NCBI GenBank assembly: GCA_006386115.1
Contig: VFIW01000021.1
Location: 124,001-188,000, forward strand
Reading direction: 5' to 3'
DNA length: 64,000 bases
From: Globisporangium splendens
Taxonomy: Eukaryota > Oomycota > Peronosporomycetes > Pythiales > Pythiaceae
A program made the translations under genes and the position numbers. A model generated the notes under the pieces. The model did no database searches and was not told the origin of the DNA. It worked only from the letters and a program-made list of their open reading frames with translations. Positions 20,351 through 30,576 of this stretch are shown in pieces (position 1 is the first letter of the stretch; each line of letters begins with the position of its first letter).

Positions 20351-20891
20351 TGATCCTAAACGGTGATTTGCATCAGAACAGCAAACTTTCATTTCAATCT
20401 TCACCTATGGTACACGAAGAGTGAGGAGAGCAGCACCTTCTTATGACTCAAAGTACTGGGCATTCGGACACGACTTGCGATACATATGAATTGCTTTTGC
20501 CGAGCCTCGATGATGAAGCGAGACTGTACTGATTGATCTTCCTCCGTCCGCTGACGAGGCGCAACTTGACTACCAGTAAAAGAATGATAACTCGTGATCA
20601 CCTGTAGATGTCTTGGCGTATTGAAGAAGTGTCAAAGAGGGACACTTAGGACGCACGAAGCCATCCGGTTGAGTCCAGTCAACGATTGCTCTGAGACAAG
20701 GATTCTCACCGTTTTCAGAAAAGCTCTTATGCGTTCCACTTAGAACGCGGAGCATTGAGGACACAATAAGACAGTGAATAAATGAATGGGTCCGGCCACG
20801 TCCGTTTGCGCTGCGGCGGCAGTGCACCGCCAGCTCATAAGCGAGAGTGCTCGTTTGCATCAATTTGGATGCAAATCACCATTCGCGATCA
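20351..20891. mobile_element. Possible MITE-like element (541 bases, imperfect terminal inverted repeats)
   Basis: The ends carry an inverted repeat: 13 bases perfect (20362-20374 and 20868-20880), extended to 24 bases with 4 mismatches. The interior has no coding potential. I see no target-site duplication, so this may be only an inverted repeat in the intergenic region. It lies between the divergent secreted genes and is copied in all three duplicates. Confidence 0.35.
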
Positions 20892-21268
20892 CCAGTGATG
20901 GCGAGAGAAAGGACGACATGAGTTGGTCGTCCGGTGTTTATTCCACCTTTTTGCGGCTTGGTAATCTTATGTTCACTACAACGTGGTACGACTGAAAACT
21001 CGGAGGTACATCGATCGTCGCAGTTTAAGAAGGACGCTGGTATCCAGATAAGGAAGTAACTCTCTCGTTCATACTGCCGTATAGGCTTGTGCAGGTCACA
21101 CATTTGTGCACTCTTTCGACGACGGTGCGTGGGTGAACTGGCGTGGACGAAACAAACGCAATCTTTATCATTGCGATGGGCAAGCGCGTGAGGCGCCCTG
21201 CTCACACATGGGAGGACACTCGCTACTCCAGCTCGACGAGGGTGCACACTCGGCACGCTTTCGATATG

Positions 21269-21286
21269 TCATTCATTTCCCATTTC
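21269..21286 (+). promoter_or_regulatory. Oomycete-type core promoter (Inr + FPR) of secreted gene type 2
   Basis: T-C-A-T-T-C-A followed by C-A-T-T-T-C-G, 77 bases before the ATG, matches the initiator plus flanking promoter region known from oomycete genes. Copies lie at 28692-28675 (minus) and 34447-34464. Confidence 0.7.
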
Positions 21287-21345
21287 GACTTCCAAGTCCC
21301 AAGTCCCCAAGCTCCACCTCGTCCCCAAACGCCCTCCCTTCCACG

Positions 21346-21765
21346 ATGATCAAGACCACTCTCCTCAGCGTTTTCGCCATCGCCGCCGCGTACTCGACCC
21401 CCACTGTCCACGCTGAAGAGGAAGCGGGCAAGGCCGACATCGTGCTCGCCGGTTTCCAATTGGCTTCGCAGATCGTCCCGCTCATCGGTGGGCTCTTCAA
21501 GAACAATAAGGAGTGCCAGCAAGTGGCTTGCTGGATCTCGACGCCAAAGTGCTACCTGCAGGCAGCTGACAAGGTCCAGAACGATATCTTCCAGGGACGT
21601 GATGGCTACCGCCTGGAGAGCCACAACAACCAGGGCGCGTGGGCTCGCTACTGGCGCGTCAGGACCGACGTGTCGACGATCAATACGATTGCGTCCGGCA
21701 AGTGCGGTGACGGCTCGAGCTTCACGGTGTCCAACTGCCAGACCACGGGACACGTCCACTGCTAA
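21346..21765 (+). CDS. Small secreted six-cysteine protein, type 2 (left-arm copy)
   Basis: A single exon of 139 residues. The signal peptide ends at about residue 23 (V-H-A before E-E-E), then comes a short hydrophobic helix with V-P-L-I-G-G-L-F, then six cysteines in the same spacing as type 1 (C-x4-C-x6-C-x50-C-x10-C-x7-C). G-R-D-G-Y, R-Y-W-R-V-R-T-D-V and G-K-C-G-D-G-S-S-F sit between cysteines 3 and 5, and both types end H-V-H-C. Type 2 lacks the Gly/Ala-rich insert of type 1. A longer in-frame upstream extension exists, but the promoter at 21269-21286 and the signal peptide fix this start. Function unknown; secretion is inferred. Two more near-identical copies are at 28196-28615 (minus) and 34524-34943 (plus). 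Confidence 0.88.
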   Translation: MIKTTLLSVFAIAAAYSTPTVHAEEEAGKADIVLAGFQLASQIVPLIGGLFKNNKECQQVACWISTPKCYLQAADKVQNDIFQGRDGYRLESHNNQGAWARYWRVRTDVSTINTIASGKCGDGSSFTVSNCQTTGHVHC

Positions 21766-22350
21766 TTGTGCTGGCTTTCCGTGTGTCGCTGGACCTCCCG
21801 TGTCGACGCTTAACGCGCAAGGTTAAATATACGATGCATGTCTTCTAAGTACAAAATACATCCATCGTCCACAACTTGTGGATGTGCCTTCAGTGTGTGT
21901 CTGCATCATTAGATTCAGTCAACATTCATGTCTGGCGATGCAACTTGAATGTTGACCCAGGCTCAATAATAATAGCTACCGTTCAGTGATGCATGTCCAG
22001 TTTTTGACCCCAGGATCACTATGTGCGCATAGGTTTTGATGAGCGGTCCAAGGTGCCATTGTAAGCGCACGGAAGGAGAGGGAGCCCCTGGAAGGCCAAC
22101 ACGAGGCCAGACGACGGTCCCTCCTCAGAGCGCCGCAAACTTTGACTCACGGGAATAGCGGTAATGCTGCAGGAGACGCCGCAGCAAAAATGCCGTCCGT
22201 TGCCGTACTCGACTGTGAAGAGATCATGTGCTGCTTGCTTGTTTCGCGTTGCGCGTCAAGTCCGAGCTGTCCTTGAAGGGAGATTGATGCGGCGACGTGA
22301 TTGGCTACAAACACTGGAATAACGCATTCTAGTTGGTCAAGATTGCATCT
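21766..22350. other. Downstream region of secreted gene type 2, no gene
   Basis: Non-coding, with several short local inverted repeats: about 21,850-21,880 around C-C-A-C-A-A-C-T-T-G-T-G-G, and about 21,915-21,965 around A-C-A-T-T-C-A-T-G-T paired with A-A-T-G-T-T-G. Mirrored at 27,621-28,195 and repeated at 34,944-35,527. No gene seen. Confidence 0.45.
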
Positions 22351-25035
22351 TTTTAAGGTGAGGTATATTTAGGTTCATCGTCCTGACCTACAATATCCAT
22401 TCTCCTAACTAATCTTCATTACTAATTTCATATAGGGCCACCACGCATCTCGATGCCTGAACACATCGCAGAAAAAACAATTCTTATGCAACTACTTGCA
22501 TCCGAGCCAGCCGGCTCTGCAGGTTATAAGAATCTGTGCGAGTGGATTCAGAATGTCAAGCGCCTGTACTACACTGCGGCGACTCGGCGATTGACGTTCA
22601 TTGTCAAGGAGCAGTCCATCGCAACGAAATGGCATAGACGAGAAATTAAACTTCGCAACGAAAAACTCGTTCTCCTCAGCACCGCCAAGCTCGAAGAAGA
22701 AGATGATCGATGCGATATCGACAATGTTATCCCCCACCAAGCTGGTGCACTCCAATATCAAGTCCGTGTTGTAGCTCCTGGCTTAGGCAATGACATCGTC
22801 GGCCAACTCATGGCTTTGAGCACTGAGTGTGAAGTCGTGTCCATTGCGCGCGCACCGTGAGCACGGGATGGCGCATACGACTCCAATTTCTGGGTCGTTA
22901 TTTTTCCGCTCGATTGTTGACGTTCTTGGCCTCCTGAAGGATCAGAAGCGCGGCTGCTGCTTCCTTTGCTGCCACACATTGCTGTAAATCAAGCAATTCA
23001 ATCTGACGTTGAAACTGTCCAGCTTCATGATTTACAGATGAAGATTCCTCATCACGACCACTGGTGTCTGGCTCCTTGAGTTCGTCTCGATCGAGAGCAA
23101 AACTGTGCGCGGAAGACGCCTTGGACAGATGCTCCTTAGCATTGCCTAATGTTGCCTGAGCAGTGCTTAAACGGGCGTCGATAGCAACCTTTTGTTTTGC
23201 TTGAGTGGAGTTTGCTCGTACTCCATCAAGCACGGAATCAGCTGAAGAAAGCTTCCCAGCCAGAATGGCCTCAAGTTCAAGTTCGCGCTTCTTTCGAGCC
23301 TGGAGAGCCTTGCGGTTGCTCTGGCCGTTAGAAGCTTTGATACTTGTCTCTGGAGACCCGGTACCAATGCTACCAGAGCTGGCTACTGTTCCAGGAGATG
23401 TGCCGAAAACAGGAGTCAGCTTCGGAGCAGCCTTTAAGATTCCGCCTTTTGGCGCTCGTCTACCAGCTGATGCCGCGTCCGAAGCTGGATGGGGTTGCCC
23501 TTTCGACGCCGGTGAACTCTTCACTGGTATGGTCGCTGAGGTTGAAATCGTGGATTTCATCGCCCCCTTCTGTTTCTTGAGGTTGGCTGGATCGAACCAT
23601 TCTGCCTCCGACGGCGTAACCGATTGAACGTCTGTTGCAGAATTGGCCGCTGCTGCCACTGCTGCAGAGCCGGTGCTGCTATTCGAGTCAGTAGGCTGGG
23701 GCATCTCAGAGAGCAGCGCTTTCTCAGTTGCCTTGGTCTTTAGGCTGGCCATGACTTTGCCCAAACTATTGGAGAGATTACCAATGCACTTTTGTCGGAC
23801 TTCAAGAGACATGTGCTGTAGCTCAAATTTCGACATTTCCTTGGCTTGCTTGATTTCTGGTTCGAAGTCGCGATGAAATTGCATCTGACGATCCTCAGGA
23901 GCTCGAGTACACTTGCTTTTTGGGTGCGAGGGGTCAAAGCACTGAAAGCAGGGGATTCGGCTGTACTGTTGATGATGATGAACGAAGATCGAGAATCCTT
24001 TAGCAGAGATGTGGGTGGCATCTTTGAGCTGAGGGGGACATTCCTCGGAATTGAAGATAACGACCCAGAAATTGGAGTCGTATGCGCCATCCCGTGCTCA
24101 CGGTGCGCGCGCAATGGACACGACTTCACACTCAGTGCTCAAAGCCATGAGTTGGCCGACGATGTCATTGCCTAAGCCAGGAGCTACAACACGGACTTGA
24201 TATTGGAGTGCACCAGCTTGGTGGGGGATAACATTGTCGATATCGCATCGATCATCTTCTTCTTCGAGCTTGGCGGTGCTGAGGAGAACGAGTTTTTCGT
24301 TGCGAAGTTTAATTTCTCGTCGATGCCATTTCGTTGCGATGGACTGCTCCTTGACAATGAACGTCAATCGCCGAGTCGCCGCAGTGTAGTACAGGCGCTT
24401 GACATTCTGAATCCACTCGCACAGATTCTTATAACCTGCAGAGCCGGCTGGCTCGGATGCAAGTAGTTGCATAAGAATTGTTTTTTCTGCGATGTGTTCA
24501 GGCATCAAGATGCGCGGAGGGACCACAGCAACGACTGTGCCTTCGAGGTAGTCTTCGAAGAATTTGACATAAGCCATGCGTTGAAGGAAAGTGTGGGTAC
24601 ACGCAGGAGGCGCGTCTAAGACGAGGGCACCCATTATCCAGGCATTCAACGCTTCTTCTTCGGCCGGCACCATCTTGCGTAGGTCATCATCGGGTTTGGT
24701 CTTCCATGGACGTGTAGCGATCTTGGTTAATCGCTGAACTCATGCATGATGACGCGCTTCGCGTGCCGCGGCATCAGTCCGAGTGTTGTTCTCTGGGTGA
24801 GCAGCATCAGGCTGAGGCGGTGTCTGGATCATCATGCCTTTTTTTAGTTCTTCAACGCGATGGGGGTCCCAACCAGAAAATGCGGAATTCGTACCGCCAC
24901 CATCAGGAGGCTGTTCAGGAGGAGGCTCCGTCATTGGTCGAAACCCCGAAAACAACTGTTCACTGCAGGATTGGTCACTGGTTCTTGATTGGTTCTTGCT
25001 CGAGTCTTGGGGCTTGGTGTTGCGTAAACTGTGGG
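22351..25035 (-). mobile_element. Rearranged LINE fragment 1 (minus orientation, internally inverted)
   Basis: Read on the minus strand: an ORF1 N-terminal segment (about 25035-24098) with in-frame TGA at 24738-24740 and TGA just after the A-R-A-P sequence near 24098; the ORF1 middle with a CCHC zinc knuckle (C-x2-C-x4-H-x4-C, about 23950-23900); and ORF1 continuing to 22898. A piece of the ORF1 N-terminal part then follows in the opposite orientation (22453-22897, plus), and finally the LINE 3' tag (22440-22351). No reverse transcriptase is present. The structure resembles a 5'-inverted (twin-primed) or template-switched insertion. It is non-autonomous. Confidence 0.8.
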
Positions 25036-25916
25036 GTAGACCGCAAATTTCACAATGGGGTCGTTATCTTCAATTCCGAGGAATGTCTTTCTCCAGTCAA
25101 GCACAAGCGGTCCAGTTCCAGCCTCAGCGGTCCAGTTCCAGCCTCAGCGGTCCAGTTTGGACCGGCCCATCCCAGGGAGAGAATCCCCTTTTTGGAGGCT
25201 CGGGGTGGTGAGGAATGGAATGCACGACCAATATGAGCACGACTGCGCACCCGCTGTCGTGGTCACTCCGCCACGAAGCACAACCGCAACGCCCACCAGG
25301 ACGGCGCACCATTATCCGCTGTATGTGACCACCCGTCACGCAGCACAACGAACCGGCAACGTCGCCAACCAGCGAAGCAGCACACGACCCCCCGCTGTCT
25401 GCGGCCACCATACCGCGCAGCACAAGACCCTCGTGACAAAGCCCACCGGCTGTACCGCACCAAGACCCCTCGCAATGAAACCCACAAGTGACGATGCACC
25501 ATCAGTCAGTCCTTGGGAACAAGCACAACGATCAACTTTGCGCATTCCTCAGAAGTATGTGCAGAACCAGTGGATCAAGTCATCAAAGTCCTGCTGAAGC
25601 ACTGACGAATGTAAAAGCAGAAGGCGGCGTCACAATCAAACGCACGTGCGCTCGTGTGACTCGAGCCGAGATCGAAGCGCGATGATCATCAGTGCAAGTG
25701 CGGCTGACGAAGCACAGCCAATATGTATACAACAACGGACAAAGCCACCAACAAAACGGCATACGACGAAACTACAAATGCCTGAAAAATTAGAAAATTA
25801 CGAAAACCCCGGACGCAAGTGTGAGAACGCTTGTGTTACGGTAGGATATGATAGTTGAGAACCCACCAATTCTCTTCCCCGGGATCTTAAACTTTAAGTT
25901 CAATAGATTCCTTGTC
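25036..25916. other. Palindrome spacer with ORF1 scrap and 20-base tandem repeat
   Basis: At 25,060-25,090 there is a short scrap in plus orientation of the same ORF1 sequence that lies at both inner palindrome ends (V-I-F-N-S-E-E-C). A 20-base unit is then repeated two and a half times (25105-25155). The rest, to 25,916, has open stretches of unusual Pro/Thr/Ala/Arg composition but nothing I recognise. It may be LINE 5' leader. An exact-looking second copy is at 38,212-39,092. Confidence 0.5.
25105..25155. repeat. 20-base tandem repeat, about 2.5 units
   Basis: Units at 25105-25124 and 25125-25144 are identical, and a partial third unit follows from 25145. Repeated at 38281-38331 in the second direct-repeat copy. 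Confidence 0.9.
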
Positions 25917-27620
25917 ATCTTCAATTCCGAGGAATGTCCCCCTCAGCTCAAAGATGCCACCCACATCTCTGCTAAAGGATTCTCGATCTTCGTTCATCAT
26001 CATCAACAGTACAGCCGAATCCCCTGCTTTCAGTGCTTTGACCCCTCGCACCCAAAAAGCAAGTGTACTCGAGCTCCTGAGGATCGTCAGATGCAATTTC
26101 ATCGCGACTTCGAACCAGAAATCAAGCAAGCCAAGGAAATGTCGAAATTTGAGCTACAGCACATGTCTCTTGAAGTCCGACAAAAGTGCATTGGTAATCT
26201 CTCCAATAGTTTGGGCAAAGTCATGGCCAGCCTAAAGACCAAGGCAACTGAGAAAGCGCTGCTCTCTGAGATGCCCCAGCCTACTGACTCGAATAGCAGC
26301 ACCGGCTCTGCAGCAGTGGCAGCAGCGGCCAATTCTGCAACAGACGTTCAATCGGTTACGCCGTCGGAGGCAGAATGGTTCGATCCAGCCAACCTCAAGA
26401 AACAGAAGGGGGCGATGAAATCCATGACTTCAACCTCAGCGACCATACCAGTGAACAGTTCACCGGCATCGAAAGGGCAACCCCATCCAGCTTCTGACGC
26501 GGCATCAGCTGGTAGACGAGCGCCAAAAGGCGGAATCTTAAAGGCTGCTCCGAAGCTGACTTCTGTTTTCGGCACATCTCCTGGAACAGTAGCCAGCTCT
26601 GGTAGCATTGGTACCGGGTCTCCAGAGACAAGTATCAAAGCTTCTAACGGTCAGAGCAACCGCAAGGCTCTCCAGGCTCGAAAGAAGCGCGAACTTGAAC
26701 TTGAGGCCATTCTGGCTGGGAAGCTTTCTTCAGCTGATTCCGTGCTTGATGGAGTACGAGCAAACTCCACTCAAGCAAAACAAAAGGTTGCTATCGACGC
26801 CCGTTTAAGCACTGCTCAGGCAACATTAGGCAATGCTAAGGAGCATCTGTCCAAGGCGTCTTCCGCGCACAGTTTTGCTCTCGATCGAGACGAACTCAAG
26901 GAGCCAGACACCAGTGGTCGTGATGAGGAATCTTCATCTGTAAATCATGAAGCTGGACAGTTTCAACGTCAGATTGAATTGCTTGATTTACAGCAATGTG
27001 TGGCAGCAAAGGAAGCAGCAGCCGCGCTTCTGATCCTTCAGGAGGCCAAGAACGTCAACAATCGAGCGGAAAAATAACGACCCAGAAATTGGAGTCGTAT
27101 GCGCCATCCCGTGCTCACGGTGCGCGCGCAATGGACACGACTTCACACTCAGTGCTCAAAGCCATGAGTTGGCCGACGATGTCATTGCCTAAGCCAGGAG
27201 CTACAACACGGACTTGATATTGGAGTGCACCAGCTTGGTGGGGGATAACATTGTCGATATCGCATCGATCATCTTCTTCTTCGAGCTTGGCGGTGCTGAG
27301 GAGAACGAGTTTTTCGTTGCGAAGTTTAATTTCTCGTCGATGCCATTTCGTTGCGATGGACTGCTCCTTGACAATGAACGTCAATCGCCGAGTCGCCGCA
27401 GTGTAGTACAGGCGCTTGACATTCTGAATCCACTCGCACAGATTCTTATAACCTGCAGAGCCGGCTGGCTCGGATGCAAGTAGTTGCATAAGAATTGTTT
27501 TTTCTGCGATGTGTTCAGGCATCGAGATGCGTGGTGGCCCTATGAAAGTAATGAAGATTAGTTAGGAGAATGGATATTGTAGGTCAGGACGATGAACCTA
27601 AATATACCTCACCTTAAAAA
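25917..27620 (+). mobile_element. Rearranged LINE fragment 2 (plus orientation, mirror of fragment 1)
   Basis: ORF1 from the zinc-knuckle region (C-x2-C-x4-H-x4-C at about 26,025-26,065) is open to 27,077, ending N-N-R-A-E-K. The inverted ORF1 N-terminal piece (27522-27077, minus) and the 3' tag (27,541-27,620) follow. It is the inverted copy of the inner part of fragment 1. The tag differs from fragment 1 by a small indel just before it. No reverse transcriptase. Confidence 0.8.
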
Positions 27621-28195
27621 GATGCAATCTTGACCACTAGAATGCGTTATTCCAGTGTTTGTAGCCAATCACGTCGCCGCATCAATCTCCCTTCAAGGAC
27701 AGCTCGGACTGACGCAACGCGAAACAAGCAAGCAGCACATGATCTCTTCACAGTCGAGGACGGCAACGGACGGCATTTTTGCTGCGGCGTCTCCTGCAGC
27801 ATTACCGCTATTCCCGTGAGTCAAAAGTTTGCGGCGCTCTGAGGAGGGACCGTCGTCTGGCCTCGTTGGCCTTCCAGGGGCTCCCTCTTCCGTGCGCTTA
27901 CAATGGCACCTTGGACCGCTCATCAAAACCTATGCGCACATAGTGATCCTGGGGTCAAAAACTGGACATGCATCACTGAACGGTAGCTATTATTATTGAG
28001 CCTGGGTCAACATTCAAGTTGCATCGCCAGACATGAATGTTGACTGAATCTAATGATGCAGACACACACTGAAGGCACATCCACAAGTTGTGGACGATGG
28101 ATGTATTTTGTACTTAGAAGACATGCATCGTATGTTAACCTTGCGCGTTAAGCGTCGACACGGGAGGTCCAGCGACACACGGAAAGCCAGCACAA

Positions 28196-28615
28196 TTAGC
28201 AGTGGACGTGTCCCGTGGTCTGGCAGTTGGACACCGTGAAGCTCGAGCCGTCACCGCACTTGCCGGACGCAATCGTATTGATCGTCGACACGTCGGTCCT
28301 GACGCGCCAGTAGCGAGCCCACGCGCCCTGGTTGTTGTGGCTCTCCAGGCGGTAGCCATCACGTCCCTGGAAGATATCGTTCTGGACCTTGTCAGCTGCC
28401 TGCAGGTAGCACTTTGGCGTCGAGATCCAGCAAGCCACTTGCTGGCACTCCTTATTGTTCTTGAAGAGCCCACCGATGAGCGGGACGATCTGCGAAGCCA
28501 ATTGGAAACCGGCGAGCACGATGTCGGCCTTGCCCGCTTCCTCTTCAGCGTGGACAGTGGGGGTCGAGTACGCGGCGGCGATGGCGAAAACGCTGAGGAG
28601 AGTGGTCTTGATCAT
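28196..28615 (-). CDS. Small secreted six-cysteine protein, type 2 (right-arm copy)
   Basis: The inverted copy of the 21346-21765 gene, with the same 139-residue product: signal peptide, V-P-L-I-G-G-L-F helix and six cysteines ending H-V-H-C. The promoter element is retained at 28692-28675. A 9-base difference in the 5' leader (one C-C-C-A-A-G-T-type repeat fewer between promoter and ATG) distinguishes it from the other two copies, so it may be expressed differently. Confidence 0.87.
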   Translation of the reverse strand: MIKTTLLSVFAIAAAYSTPTVHAEEEAGKADIVLAGFQLASQIVPLIGGLFKNNKECQQVACWISTPKCYLQAADKVQNDIFQGRDGYRLESHNNQGAWARYWRVRTDVSTINTIASGKCGDGSSFTVSNCQTTGHVHC

Positions 28616-28674
28616 CGTGGAAGGGAGGGCGTTTGGGGACGAGGTGGAGCTTTGGGGACTTGGGACTTGGAAGT

Positions 28675-28692
28675 CGAAATGGGAAATGAATG
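28675..28692 (-). promoter_or_regulatory. Inr + FPR core promoter of right-arm secreted gene type 2
   Basis: Same element as at 21269-21286, on the minus strand. Its distance to the ATG is slightly changed by the leader indel. Confidence 0.65.
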
Positions 28693-30099
28693 ACATATCG
28701 AAAGCGTGCCGAGTGTGCACCCTCGTCGAGCTGGAGTAGCGAGTGTCCTCCCATGTGTGAGCAGGGCGCCTCACGCGCTTGCCCATCGCAATGATAAAGA
28801 TTGCGTTTGTTTCGTCCACGCCAGTTCACCCACGCACCGTCGTCGAAAGAGTGCACAAATGTGTGACCTGCACAAGCCTATACGGCAGTATGAACGAGAG
28901 AGTTACTTCCTTATCTGGATACCAGCGTCCTTCTTAAACTGCGACGATCGATGTACCTCCGAGTTTTCAGTCGTACCACGTTGTAGTGAACATAAGATTA
29001 CCAAGCCGCAAAAAGGTGGAATAAACACCGGACGACCAACTCATGTCGTCCTTTCTCTCGCCATCACTGGTGATCGCGAATGGTGATTTGCATCCAAATT
29101 GATGCAAACGAGCACTCTCGCTTATGAGCTGGCGGTGCACTGCCGCCGCAGCGCAAACGGACGTGGCCGGACCCATTCATTTATTCACTGTCTTATTGTG
29201 TCCTCAATGCTCCGCGTTCTAAGTGGAACGCATAAGAGCTTTTCTGAAAACGGTGAGAATCCTTGTCTCAGAGCAATCGTTGACTGGACTCAACCGGATG
29301 GCTTCGTGCGTCCTAAGTGTCCCTCTTTGACACTTCTTCAATACGCCAAGACATCTACAGGTGATCACGAGTTATCATTCTTTTACTGGTAGTCAAGTTG
29401 CGCCTCGTCAGCGGACGGAGGAAGATCAATCAGTACAGTCTCGCTTCATCCTCGAGGCTCGGCAAAAGCAATTCATATGTATCGCAAGTCGTGTCCGAAT
29501 GCCCAGTACTTTGAGTCATAAGAAGGTGCTGCTCTCCTCACTCTTCGTGTACCATAGGTGAAGATTGAAATGAAAGTTTGCTGTTCTGATGCAAATCACC
29601 GTTTAGGATCATGAACCGAGCACGATGGGTAGCGTTATGTAATAATCCAGTCTGTCCTCCATTTTCAGCCATAGTGGTACCATCGGGTATGAGAGGGTAC
29701 ACATAATACCTTCTCCGACACTGCTCATCATCAGTGTTGCGCATTTGTACTACTTTCCAACTCTACCACGTTCATATGATGTGATTTGATTTCAAAGGTT
29801 ATGCCAAAGGAGTGGTGGCTGAAAATGGAGGATCGACTATACAAAGAGTGCCACCATGAACTGAGTGCACAGTTCCCAGAAAGGGTGTACTGTCCCCTCC
29901 CATCTCTGTTCCTCGTCACTGTCTACTGGACTAGGAGTGAGCACGTCGGTGCCTAAGACCGAGTGTTCGTACTCCCTCAGCTCGCCAAGAAGACCATCCG
30001 CAGTGTCTCGGTCTGTCATTCTCAAACTCAACCTCAGCGTCTCAAGCGCAAACTTCCACTCTCTCTCTCTCTCTCTCGCCTCCCAACACCTTGTTCGCA

Positions 30100-30576
30100 A
30101 TGACCAAGACCGCGCTTCTGAGTCTCTTCGTCGTCGCCGCCGCGCAATCGAACGCTGCTGCTCGTGCCGAAGAGGAGTCTGCAATCGGAACTGCTGTCGG
30201 CGTCGGGGCGGGAGTCATCGCTCTGGGTGCAGCAACTGGACCTGGCGAAATCGCCGTGGCGAGTTTCGAACTGGCTGCGATCCTGGTTCCCCTTATCGGG
30301 GGTCTGTTCAAGAACCACAAGCAGTGCCACCAAGTGGCGTGTTGGGTCAGCAACGGCAAATGCTACCAGAAGGCAGCCGATAAAGTCCAGAGCCAGGTTT
30401 TCCAGGGACGCGATGGGTACACAGTCGAAAGCCACGGGAATCAAGGCGCGTGGGTTCGCTACTGGCGCGTGAGAACCGACGTGACGCAGGTCCAGACGAT
30501 TGCGAATGGTAAGTGCGCCGACGGCTCGAGCTTCTCGGTGACCAACTGCCAGGTCACGGGACACGTCCACTGTTAG
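30100..30576 (+). CDS. Small secreted six-cysteine protein, type 1 (right-arm copy)
   Basis: The mirror copy of 19386-19862: 158 residues, signal peptide, Gly/Ala-rich hydrophobic insert, six cysteines in the family spacing and C-terminal H-V-H-C. The (CT)n run directly upstream of the ATG is retained. Because of the palindrome it is again divergent from a type 2 gene (28196-28615). I find no substitution in the coding frame relative to the left-arm copy, suggesting recent duplication or gene conversion. Confidence 0.85.
   Translation: MTKTALLSLFVVAAAQSNAAARAEEESAIGTAVGVGAGVIALGAATGPGEIAVASFELAAILVPLIGGLFKNHKQCHQVACWVSNGKCYQKAADKVQSQVFQGRDGYTVESHGNQGAWVRYWRVRTDVTQVQTIANGKCADGSSFSVTNCQVTGHVHC

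Larger units (their letters stand above)
17706..24058 (+). repeat. Left arm of large inverted duplication
   Basis: This is repeated in reverse complement at 25917-32256. Paired coordinates sum to about 49,962 on the outer side and 49,975 on the inner side, showing co-linearity with only a few small indels. The arm contains the 3' part of histidine-phosphatase copy 2, a stretch without a clear gene, the divergent pair of six-cysteine secreted-protein genes, and a LINE tail plus LINE ORF1 fragments. The two arms differ at only scattered bases, so the event is recent or the arms are being homogenised. Confidence 0.95.
20332..27072 (+). repeat. Direct-repeat unit, first copy (6.74 kb)
   Basis: Repeated in the same orientation at 33510-40248, offset 13,178 at the left end and 13,176 at the right. 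The unit includes the type 2 secreted gene, the LINE tail and fragments, and the whole spacer of the palindrome. It ends within LINE ORF1 at the base where this copy turns into an inverted ORF1 fragment while the second copy continues into intact LINE sequence. Confidence 0.95.

Noticed and set aside
20876..21256. 126-codon minus-strand frame upstream of secreted gene type 2
   Set aside because: It covers the promoter region and has no homology or composition bias of a protein; its three copies are explained by the segmental duplication.
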